From Blastomyces gilchristii SLH14081 (taxonomy: Eukaryota; Ascomycota; Eurotiomycetes; Onygenales; Ajellomycetaceae), in contig NW_003101681.1 in NCBI RefSeq assembly GCF_000003855.2, forward strand, positions 4,011,359 through 4,075,358: 64,000 nt of DNA, in the 5' to 3' direction. The translations under genes and the position numbers were made by a program. The notes beneath the pieces were generated by a model, which saw only the letters and a program-made list of their open reading frames with translations, was not told where the DNA came from and did not search any database. Shown here piece by piece: positions 37,001 to 47,599 of the stretch (the first letter of the stretch is position 1; each line of letters begins with the position of its first letter).

Positions 37001-37307
37001 TGTAAGAGGTCTACGCCGAATAGATCGGTATAATATATAGGTCTTATATAACAAAGAGAAAAATGTTAGAGAAGGAAAGAAAGAGAAAGTGTGAAAATTG
37101 ACAATCAGAGTGAATATTTATACGCGTATGTAATGATGTATGCAGTGAACTTTCAGAGTGGAAGAATCTATACGCGTTCATGACGGCCGAGGATTGGCAA
37201 TTGAGAATGACTGAGAATTGAAGTGTATGTGTTCAAGAATGAAGTGATTGAAATCTGTGAAGTGTAATAAAATAGTCTATATTATTAATCAGGCACAGCT
37301 TATTACA
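37001..37307 (-). repeat. 3' LTR of Gypsy-1 copy B (left)
   Basis: TGTAAGAGG...TTACA on the plus strand. About 50 bp longer than the LTRs of copy A because TATACGCGT and its surroundings are present twice (37119 and 37169). CpG pairs persist in the outer 25 bases and in the duplicated segment, not in the inner 110 bases. Confidence 0.92.
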
Positions 37308-37319
37308 TTAGTTCTCTCT

Positions 37320-40300
37320 TTTCAGAAGCAGTTCTCATCAGTCAAGAACTACTGTTTCAGATAATTTAAAACTCAGAGTTCAGATCAGATAATTATATCT
37401 GACTCATTTCATAAGATATTATCAGCTGCAGCTGTAGAGTCTCTCATTGAGAATATTCTCAATCTCTCACTCAAGCTCATTATCTTCTTCTATGATGTCT
37501 GGTGACTGTCAGTCAGAAGTCAGTTGAGAAGAAAATGAATTAATAACAGCACAGTGAAGTAAGCTTGTATAAAAGACATTATAAATCTCTGATAATATGT
37601 TAAGATAGTAGTTATAACTATCTAGAACTTCTATCACTTTATACTTTATATAATGATAATTCAGTGTATGAGATGAATGTGTGATCTGTATATTCTTAAG
37701 ATTCAATTATATCAGATCTTCTATCTTATATTGTTCAGCAGAGTCTCAGTAAATATTAATTTAATATTCTTAATTCTGTTTAGTACTCATTATGAAGACT
37801 TCTACTCAATCACAGATGTCTTAGAGTTTTATTGCTATATTATCAGCAATCTGAATTGAGCTGCAGAGATTCAGTGTAAACTGTATAATCTCTAGAAGAT
37901 TCAACACTTTCATGTAATAATTATATATAAGAAAGAACAGGCTTATATCTGTTAAGATAGTATCTTAATCATTGATAGCAATCTCTGTATATAGAAGAAG
38001 ATCATGTCATTCATCTTATAAGTAGTTACAGAACTTATAAAGATAATTCTTTACAGTTTGAATTATCTATTCTGATATATTATCAGTCTTAGAGTGATAG
38101 ATAGTTGATAAACAGTGTATAATCTTAAGAACTTGACAGATTCTTGTTCAGAGAGTGCTTACAAATTGACAGCTCTGATTCAATACTATAGATCTCAGTA
38201 ATTCATATGTTTAATAGAACAGACTTCTTAGAAAAGCTTCAGTGACTTATTCAGTATTCATCTTATTACAGAGTTTCAATATTACACTCTGACTTAATCA
38301 GTTTATAATGATCAGAACATTTCTACAGCTCTTACTCTTAGAAAGAACAATAGTGAAGTTAATTATCATATCTCATTGAATTTTATTAGAGATATTAAGT
38401 GATTTCAGTAGATCTTTTCTACAGTTCTTTCATAAGATAACAGAGAAACAATGATTACAGTTTCAGACAAAATATCTGATACTGTTTGATATCTCAGATC
38501 AGTAGAACTTCTGAGAGATCATTTAATACAGTTATTCATAATCTGAATAACTGATTATATATAAATCATGCATCTCTTGCATTATCTGAGTGTGTAAGTG
38601 TTCAGAGTGAGAGACTCAATATTATTTATGAAATTATAAAGTGTTATTATCATTAATTCAGTATTCTGAGATGTCAGTTCTTATATATAGTTCTGAGAGA
38701 AATCAGAGTACTTCTTAACATACTGCTTCAGTGAGTGTTTGAAGAAGTTTATCAGTTTGAGCTGTTACATGCTATAATTCATTTAGTGTAGATTCAGAAG
38801 AAGTTGAGATATTAATATTGATATCAGTATTGATGTTAATGACAGTTCAGAGAGAGAGTGTTCTAATCAGAGAAGTATGTATAATGTCATGAGTTGTTTC
38901 ATCTTAATCAACTAATATCTTCAAATCTAGAAGTCAGTGTTCTCAGTTCATTTAATAAGTATCTGTTACATCAGAAGGTATATCTTACTCTCATTATAAG
39001 AGAGTATCTGTCATTGAGTTCTGACTGCTAGAATGATAGTGTATTATAAAATAAAAGTAACTTAAGAACTCAGATCATTATATCTGTTATTTAGTGAGTT
39101 TATAGATAGTTATAAAGTACTTGAAATTCTTATAATCTGTAATTATCTCAAATTCAGAGACACTTCAGAGTTCAGAGTCTTATTCTTCTAGACAGTGTAC
39201 AATTGTAATAAGTTTCTTATCATAGATCTCATAGTTGCATTCAGTGAGACTCAGTTTCTTAGACATGAAGATGTATAATTGTAAGATATCTTTATCATTA
39301 TATTATAATATAGCTCTCTCTGTAATATAGTCAGAGAATTCAGCTTTAACAACTATTTCATAATCAGAATTAAATGTTATTAGCAGAGAGATGTTAATAA
39401 GTATCTTTTTCATCTGTGTGAATGCAGCTTCAGTGTCTGCTAATTACTGAAATACTGAGTTCTTTCTGATGAGTTCTGTAAGTGATCTTGTGATATCTGA
39501 GAAGTTTCATATAAATCACTAATAGAAGTTAGTAAATCTGATGAAGCTTTATATATCTTTCACAGTACATGAAGCTTCTCATTCAAGAATAATAAAGACT
39601 TTCTCAGAATTCATTCAAATTCTCTTACCAGCTTCTATGATAAAACCTAGATATTTAATACTCTTGACTTTGAAGTTATACTTGTCAATATCTATTGATA
39701 GTTCTGGTTCTTGTAATCATTGTAATACTCTTCACACATATTCTTGATATTCTTTTCTGAATCTATCAGTGAAGATGAGAATGTCATTGAGATATACAGA
39801 TACAAATTTATCAAGAAAATTCTGAAGTACTCAGTTGATATACTTCTGAAATGTACTGAGAGTATTGATTAGTTCAAAGAGTGTAACTATTCATTCAAAG
39901 AGATTATAATATATTCAGAATACTGTAAGTCATTCATCTTCTTCAGTGATATGAATTTTATGAAATATGATGATGATATCTAGTTTTGTAAATCATTGAG
40001 CTTGTCTGATACAAGCTAGAGTTTTATTAATAAGAGATAAAGAATAGCAGTTCTTCTTAATTAATCTGTTCAATTCTTAATAGTTCATACAGAATTGAAG
40101 TTCTTCATCTGATTTCTTTGCAAAGAGAATAGAAGCTGCAGTGAAAGAGTTACTAATATGTATGAATTTCTTAGTCAACAGATCATTGAGTGCCTTCTGA
40201 AGAAGAAGGAGTTCATCTTCAGACATGTTATAAAGAAGGTCTTATGATGACTTAAGATTCTTATCATTCTTCTTTTCTAACTTGATACTGTGATCTACTC

Positions 40301-42120
40301 CTGAGCCTTATAAGAGAGATATATTCATAGTGTTGTCTTGTCAGAAGACATCTAGATATTTGTGATATTATTGAGAGAGTTTCATATGAGAATCTGTTGT
40401 TGTAACGCAGGATAACTTTTCTAGAGTCTTTTTGATATCAGTCAGACTGGTGGAATAGATTGACACATGATTCTGCTGTCAGTGATTCTTTCAGTGACTT
40501 CTTTTTCTGAGTATTTCATAGGCATTGGCAGAGATCTGTGTGAGGTTCATAGTCTTGTGAATGTCATCCTCATGGACCCTATCATTGTTAGGGAATATTA
40601 AACTCCTGTTTCAAGCGTTCAACAAGATGCAACTGAAGATTTAATCATTGCATAGTAACATAGACCGCTGTCTACCATGGCTTTTATATTATACATGTTA
40701 TTAACCACAGTAGATACAAGAATCGCATTCATTGTCATTTTCTCTTCAAATCATTGTTATTTAACCTCTTCAAGCTTCTGTTTGTGAATTTGAACAGGAG
40801 CTAATCTTTTCCCTGTTTCACTGAGGCATTCTCATAGTTATCTTCCGAATCTTCCTTCACTGTAATGTGGTTGATGTGAACAGACACTGATTCATTCTTC
40901 AAATGAGAAGACACTGATCTTTCTCTTGATTGAGAAGGCATATAGGTCAATTAACAGTTGAAAGCAATGTGTTCTGATGAGTTACAGTTGATATATACTT
41001 CACATTGATGTTGATTGATGACTTCTTCAGAAGTGATCCCAGGAACTCAGAAGCCTGTTCAAACAGCAGAAACTCTTGCTTGTATATAGACATTCAAGTC
41101 TACTCAATTCATGACATCTGTATCATTGTTATTCTTTAGTGCAGATGTATAAGTATAACATCTTCTATCACTGTTCTGTATACTCTTGAGCTTGATAAGA
41201 CAGTCATTCAATGTCTGGAGTTGTATGCAGAAATCTTCATAAGTCTGGTCTTCATCTATGCTTATAAGAGTCTGTAAGAGTTCAAGAGTTAATATCTTCT
41301 TAAGCATGCTAATCTTCATTCAATTCTTTCAAGATTGATCACCTGCTTCTAGAATCTTGATGTCAAAGTCAGTGATAAATGTTGTGAGAGAAGTGTTTCT
41401 CTGTCAGATACTCTGTAATCAATCTAACACTTTTTATTGTATAACAGTGTCTTGAAACAGGATATCAAGATATTTGATGATGTTGTCAGGTGTTTGCAAT
41501 ACTGATTCACATGCTTTTATTCATGAATGAAACTTCTGTTTCATGTAATTCTTCAATTGTTCATTGATATATCAATCTTGATTGATTAGTGAACTGATAA
41601 CATCTTCATTCACACTCAGTTTTGTGAGTATTTCTATTCTTCATAATGAGTAGAGAGTGAGATCAGAAGTATTGAAATATATGAGAGTATCTAAGTATTC
41701 TTTCAGCACTTTTGTACTTGATTCTGTAGATGTTGAAATTGCATGAGTTTCTTGTTATAATAATTGTTGAATCTCTTCATATTGATGTTGTTGAGTTGCA
41801 TGCATATCAGCTATTTATTACTGTTGTAATTTCAACATTGCTCAGAGTCACTGTGATATTACTTCTATGCTTGCATTTGAGAGTTCTCTCATATTGTCAT
41901 TAGACATGTCATTCATTGAGTGTATAATATCTGTGAAATCTTGAAGAAGTGTAATTATATGAATATTTCATATGTCTGAGTATCAGAACTCTCAGGTCTT
42001 TTGCTGACATTCTCTTGTAAGATCTTATTACAGGTCTAGAGTGACTGATGAGCAAGCTTCTATCTGAGAACTCAGTGTCTGCTTAACTGTGTTTCTCTTT
42101 CTTACGCATTGTTACATGTT
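37320..42120 (-). pseudogene. Gypsy-1 copy B gag-pol remnant with chromodomain
   Basis: Minus-strand order from the right: gag (starting about 42100, zinc knuckle near 40940-41000 with pattern C-x2-C-x4-H-x4-C), protease (about 40600-40700), reverse transcriptase (39550-40220, active box YLND near 39800), RNase H (39000-39400), integrase (37900-38450), and a C-terminal chromodomain at 37370-37480 (E-x-EIENILNERLYS, then YLMK-stop-V-x-Y, Trp codons now TGA). Stops in all frames. The segment 40540-40870 is much less mutated than the rest. Confidence 0.85.
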
Positions 42121-42209
42121 CAGATATCTCTTGATAAATAATTATTTCTAATGAGAAGATGATGTGTGAATAATCATTTCTAATAAGAAGATGATGAACA
42201 TTTTTCTAG

Positions 42210-42516
42210 TGTAAGAGGTCTACACTGAATAGATCAGTATAATATATAGATCTTATATAACAAAGAGAAAAACATTAGAGAAGGAAAGAAAGAGAAAGTG
42301 TGAAAATCAGCAATTGAAGTGAATATTTATACGCATATGTGGTGGTGTACACAGTGGAGCTTCGGGGCAGAAGAATCTATACATGTTTGTGGCGGCTGAG
42401 GATCGGTGATCAAGAATGGCTGAGAATCGGAGCGTACGCGTTCGAGAATGAAGTGGTTGGAATCTGTGGAGTGTAACAGAATAGTCTATATCATTGATCG
42501 GGCGCAGCCCGCCACA
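42210..42516 (-). repeat. 5' LTR of Gypsy-1 copy B (right)
   Basis: Same 307-bp length as the left LTR. The outer (right) half keeps many CpG pairs (GCGTACGCGTTCG, GATCGGGCGC, CCCGCCACA) while its inner 110 bases have none. The 50-bp duplication is also present. Confidence 0.92.
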
Positions 42517-42521
42517 TAAAT

Positions 42522-43060
42522 CTATTAAATGCTCAAAGGTTCATTCAATCAGATTATCAGCTCTTACTGCTCTTTAGCATTCTGAATTTTATCAGAGATG
42601 ATGTGCATTGAAATCTTCTGCCATTATAGAGTTTCTTAATGAAGTCATGTTCAGAAACTCTCTATTAATTATTCAGATATTGTTATTTATCTTCAATGAC
42701 TTTTCATTATAGATATTTATGAGCTGTATAGTATTAAACTCATTCTCTTTATCTATAATATCACTTATCAGAATATCAGGGTCAGATATAATATCAAATC
42801 TTAAATTAAATTGATATCTTGATCTCTTTCTTTCATAGATCACTACTCTTGACTTTATCTCAGACTTTTGAGATAGAAAGTAGTAGTAACTTGAATGAGA
42901 AATAATATATTTTTACTCAGCATCAAAATTGAGCTTCTGAAGCAGTATAAAATCAACTTTTTATTCAAATGCAATTTGAAGATAAGAATAAATATAATTT
43001 GAGTTTCTATTCACATTATTTTGAATAAATGTGATTTTTGAAGAGTTTTTAAACTTTTTT
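42522..43060 (-). pseudogene. LINE ORF2 N-terminal part (endonuclease), separated by Gypsy-1B
   Basis: Continues the ORF2 reading of 33607-36995 after removal of the Gypsy and one copy of TAAAT. The translation gives the apurinic-type endonuclease start (an IxFIQNNVNRN-like block near 43000 and LxQKLNFDAE near 42930). In the family this domain nicks the target DNA. Confidence 0.65.
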
Positions 43061-43079
43061 TATTGTTTTTATTGTATAT

Positions 43080-44708
43080 TCATATTAAAAGAGAGTAGAG
43101 TAGAATCTAATTACTATTATCAGATAGTAGATTATAACTATTCTGAAAAGTAGAAATCTCAACTGCTTGTATTATATCTAGTTTATTATCAGAGTCATTT
43201 CTTAATTCTCTAATCTTAACAGAAGTTTGAGAATTCAAATTCTATTTACATTTAGCTGAAGAATTGAAGTGTAAAGATTTAGATAGTTAAGAGTTTCTTC
43301 TTTTTAAGCTTACAGTTATAAGTTTACTGACTTGACTATTCTCTTCAGTTCTAGATTTGCTTTGAGCTTCATCTTTTCTTTAGTTCTTTTGAGTTCTTAA
43401 AGTAAATATACATTCTTTTAAGCTAGATGCATATTTTTCTTTACAATTAGAGCATTTAAGTAAAGTATATTAATATATTTCATCTCTTTTTAAGCATGTT
43501 TCATATTTATACTCACTAGTTTTATGATCTCTGACATAGAATGCACATTTTGAGTCTCTAAAATAAGAAATTATAAAGTGTCTATATCTTTGACAGTTTG
43601 AATACTGTGTTTGAGCTTTGAAATTTATTCTTAAGTCTTTGTATTCATGAACTCTCATTTTCAAATCTACTACTCTTACTTCAGAGATCTTTGACTGTTT
43701 AAGTATTTTTATATATACTAGAATAGAGACATTTCTTCTACTTTATCTGAACACAGTTGAATTTAGTTATATAGACTCTTTTCTCAGTTGAATAGAGTTG
43801 TATTCTTCTAATTCATTTTGAAGAAGTAGCATTTCTTCTTCACAGTCAAAAATTTCAACTGAAATATTATGAAGAATAAATTTATCTCACTTTTCATCTC
43901 TCTTAGATAGAATTATTGTGTTTAATAAAGATTCTACTGCTGATTTTCAGAGATTCTTATTCTCAATAAGAAATTTCACACTGAATTCAGACATTGTAGT
44001 CAGAATGATGAAGTTTTTAAAGAAGAATGACTCAATTGAAGCTATAACTGATTTTTGAACTTTAATATCAGTTATTAACTGAGAAAAGAACTGCTGATTA
44101 ATTTCATTTCTGATTCTAAAAATGAGATTTAAGTTTAGCTTGTTTCTTTATAAGATGTTCTGATTTGAGACTTTAAGAATAAGTCTTCTATTTCTGAAGA
44201 TTTGAAAGTTTTTCTTTTTTTATATTTTTTTCTTCACTTTTCTATGAATAGAAGTATGAGTAGTATTCTTCTCAGTTTTATCAGAATTTTAAGCAGATTT
44301 TGAGATAGCAGATTTAGAGACAGTAGATTCAACTACTTAAGTATATGTTTTCTTCTAATTCAAATAAGAAGAAGAAGTAGAAAAAAAAGAGGAAGAGTAA
44401 GATAAAGAGTCAGTAATTATATTAGAAATTTTCAATATTTTTTGAACTGTGCTTGAAATTCTAAGTTTGAACTTGATTATCTTCTGTAGTTGTCTAGTCT
44501 GAGTATGAAGAATTAACAGAACTTCTTCATTCATCTCACTCAGACACTGTTTTTTAAGAATCTTACTTACTTTTTCAAGTTTCTGTATTTCAAGAACTTA
44601 TTATTTCTCTATTTCTTCTTTCTTTCTTCTCTTCAGAATTTCAATCTTAGAAATAGTATTTGAGAAAGCAACTTTTTTCACATTAACTGACTGTATTTTT
44701 GAACTCAT
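43080..44708 (-). pseudogene. LINE ORF1 (gag-like) remnant
   Basis: Starts at ATG 44708 (MSSKIQSVNVKKVAFSNTI), followed by a coiled-coil-like stretch rich in Glu, Lys and Leu. In 43470-43664 the zinc-knuckle tail is read: CQRYRHF, then CAFYVRDHKTSEYKYETC, which fits paired CCHC knuckles with Cys or His changed to Tyr. ORF1 proteins of this clade bind the element RNA. Stops break it in several places. Confidence 0.7.
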
Positions 44709-44730
44709 TATTCTCACTCAATGAAAAGTT

Positions 44731-44860
44731 GATCAGACTGTTTCAATTGAGATATGTATTGAACTCTTTTAAAAAGTTAATCAGACTATTTCAATTAAGA
44801 GATTTCTAAGTCTGTTTTCAATTGAAAAGATGATCAGACTGTTTCAAAAGAAGAATAAAA
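44731..44860 (-). repeat. Three 50-bp iterons before LINE ORF1
   Basis: GATCAGACTGTTTCAA occurs at 44731, in mutated form at 44779, and again at 44832, each followed by an A-rich piece. They lie just 5' of ORF1, so they may be part of the internal LINE promoter. Confidence 0.55.
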
Positions 44861-45719
44861 GACTTTTATATATAAAATACCTGATTTTTTTCACACTAGT
44901 TTAGTAACTAGATTAGATTTTTGAAGAGAATCTAATAAACTAAAATTGATTTTTAAGATAAATTAATAAAATCTTTACAATCTCTTTCTTGAAATATAGA
45001 AAGAAAAGTATGATATCAATTGATAATAAATCAGATAATATGACAGTTTTTAAGAGAAAACCTGATAAAAAATAAATCAATTTTTTATAGAGAAATTGAT
45101 TAAAACTATTTAATTTTATTCTAAATCATTCAATTCTTCTTACACAACAAGTGTACAACTTAAATCAGTTAATAGAGAGTATAAAAAAGAATTAAGTATT
45201 AATGAAAGCTCTTCAGTCACTGAAAAAGTAATTCTTACTTAAAAGAATATAAAATTATGATAGAAAACAGCTCTGTTTTTAATTCTTTGTAAGAATATTG
45301 TATAAATCTCAGAGAAAAACATCTTACTTTTTCAAGAGAAGTAAAAAACTATTTCTAAGATCTTTTTTTTACATTAACTGCTGTAAAAGAATGAGATAGA
45401 AACTGCTAAGATATGTACTACTATATACTCTCTATCAAGACTTTCTCTCTTCAGAGTCTTGATACTATAGAGAATATAAGTCTGTTTCTATACAATAATA
45501 TAAATATTGTCAGCAGAATGTAGAGAAACTGATTATTTATATCTTAAAATAGAAGACTTTGTCAATGATTATATTAATATAGAGTTAATTCTTAAATTTA
45601 ATAGAAATCTAGTATTGCTGTTCTTACTCTCTTACAGAATCTATTGAATATTAAGATATTAAAACTAGATTTAATATATCTCACTGTGCAGGAATCAAAG
45701 GCTCAGTCAGATCTTGAGA

Positions 45720-46035
45720 TATACTGATTTTATAGTTGTTGTGTCTGCTGATTATGTATCAAATACAGTTGCTTAAGTAGCTTTTTGTACTTTTCTGCCG
45801 GGGATGGGCCAGATTGAAAGGTGTGATACAAGGGTGGGACTTGGTGTAAAGACAGAGAGAGTTTTTCATGAAGAATGCACTTCAGATGTGTCTGTTAATT
45901 ATGTACTTGATACTATTATCAAGATATCTTTTTGTATTTTTCTGCCGGACATGGGCCAGATTGAGAAGGGCGGTACATGGGTGAGACTTGGTGTTGATGT
46001 TTTGAAACATCAAAGATAGACAGGGTTTTCATGGA
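45720..46035 (-). repeat. 147-bp tandem repeat in the LINE 5' region
   Basis: Two copies offset by 147 bp: the block GTGTCTG...ATTATG at about 45739/45886 and CTTTTTGTA...TCTGCCGG at 45781/45928, then ATGGGCCAGATTGA in both. It keeps GG, CC and CpG pairs. Repeated 5' units act as promoters in some LINEs; this role is inference. Confidence 0.7.
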
Positions 46036-46371
46036 AGTTGCTTCTCAGATATCTTCACAATTACAGATCAGAGATCTTTCAAAATCAAGAAGATTGATGC
46101 ATATGACTAGGTCTCTTTGCCTTACAATTTGTATGGCAATTTGGCCCGAGGTTGTGGTGTGGTAGGGGTGAACAGGGGATAATCCCACACAGGAGTTTTG
46201 AACAATGTCTGGTTCACATTTGGCTGAATAACTCCACCACCACACGGGTTATGCGGTCGGCGATGGGGTCAAAATGCTTGTATGATCAAGGGCTTTTCGA
46301 TGGATCTATCGGCGGGTTCTTATTCGAAAAATTGAGCGAGTTCGTGGTGGAGCGCTCGATGTATACCGCGT
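46036..46371. other. CpG-keeping patch at the LINE/Gypsy-2 junction
   Basis: From about 46130 the DNA is GC-balanced and CpG-rich (GGTCGGCGATGG, ATCGGCGGG, GAGCGCTCG), ending abruptly at 46371. No protein similarity. Position and the general sparing of element ends suggest it is the 5' terminus of the LINE. Confidence 0.45.
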
Positions 46372-47599
46372 TCAGAATAACTGATCTTAAGAAGAAGTCA
46401 GTTAATACTGCTGTTAAAAGTATCACAGAGATCAATCACTGATTAAAGAGAATCTCACTTCAATTGAAGTAGATGACTAAGATACTTTGTAAATTAGTAA
46501 GTTAATACTTCAAGTATCTCTCATACTCTTCTGCAGTATGCTCTTCTATAGTACTGCAGTGCTAACTTCTCAGCAGATAAAGATATCAGTGCTGAAGACT
46601 TTAACAGTGAAGAATAAGTTTGATAAGAGTGTGATTATTAATGAGTAGGCTCTGATCTCTCTTTTTACTTTTTCAGCAGACTGCAGCTCTATTAGAATAG
46701 CAGTGATTTATAGATTGATAATATGAATCTTTATTAATTTCAAATATTTCTTTCTTTTCTTATTAACTGCTTCAGGAATTTTATACTTGTATAGTCTCAT
46801 TAAACTTCTAAAAATTCTTTGAGAGAAAATAGAAGAAGAGTGCTATAAAGTCATAAACCACTGACTCATCATTATAAGATTATCTCTAAAAAACTCTTTG
46901 AGAAAAATGAGAAGTCTTAAGTAATATTTCTTATTCAATGTCTCTGACATGTAATAGAACAGTCTCTACTAGCTGTCTTATAGCTTGCAATTTCTTTCTC
47001 AGTATTTTTTAAATACTCAAGCAGTTCTTATAAATTCTCTGACAATGAATAATCTTCTTATTTAACAAGATATTGAAGCTTTTTATAATATATTCACTTA
47101 TTCAATATTTTCTTCACAAGATATTCAGTATCACTCTTAATCTTAATATTATTCAGCTGAGATGACTCTGCTCTGAAGTATTACTTATAGAGCTTTAAAT
47201 AGAAAATGTAAAAAATAGAATGAATTGATTTCAATTCTGAAAGTAATTTCAACTTATATATCTATCTATTTATCACTCTTATTACTCAGAAAGATTCTAG
47301 TCATTACTCACTGAGCTTCTTATATAGTCTTATTATCTTGATATTCTTTGCTGAAAGTAGTGCTTAATTCTCTATTAAGAACTTCATTACAAGATGTTTT
47401 TAATTATAGTATTCTATCTACTACTTCTAAGTATGATGAATGCTTTTCATCATCTTCTCATTAATTTTATTTAAAAGTTTCAATCTCACTTTTACTTCTA
47501 ATACTGAGAGATACTCTGTTCTCTGTATCTGTTCAATATTCTGACTGTCTATTCTCTTCTTTGAAATATCATCTGTGATATCACTGAGTAATGAAGAAT

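Larger units (their letters stand above)
37001..42516 (-). mobile_element. Gypsy family-1 chromovirus, full-length copy B
   Basis: Two 307-bp LTRs with ends TG...CA and the 5-bp duplication TAAAT (36996-37000 and 42517-42521). Same family as copy A on the opposite strand; homologous protein stretches include 37509-37706 against 12544-12741 and 41104-41319 against 8729-8956. The interior is 4.9 kb. The chromodomain is uninterrupted here and so shows the empty site of the MITE in copy A. Confidence 0.94.
33239..46371 (-). mobile_element. Tad/I-type LINE, near full length (copy 1), split by a Gypsy
   Basis: Coded on the minus strand: (AAT)n tail at the left (33238-33253), ORF2 3' end, RNase H, reverse transcriptase, endonuclease, then ORF1 and a long 5' region. 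A complete Gypsy-1 element (37001-42516, with TSD) interrupts the endonuclease. Without it the LINE is about 7.6 kb, near the 7 kb of Neurospora Tad. The right limit is placed at the start of Gypsy-2 homology (46372) and is uncertain; no target duplication of 33225-33238 was found there. LINE copies at 5030, 6057 and in the SINE-like element share its 3' end. Confidence 0.75.
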
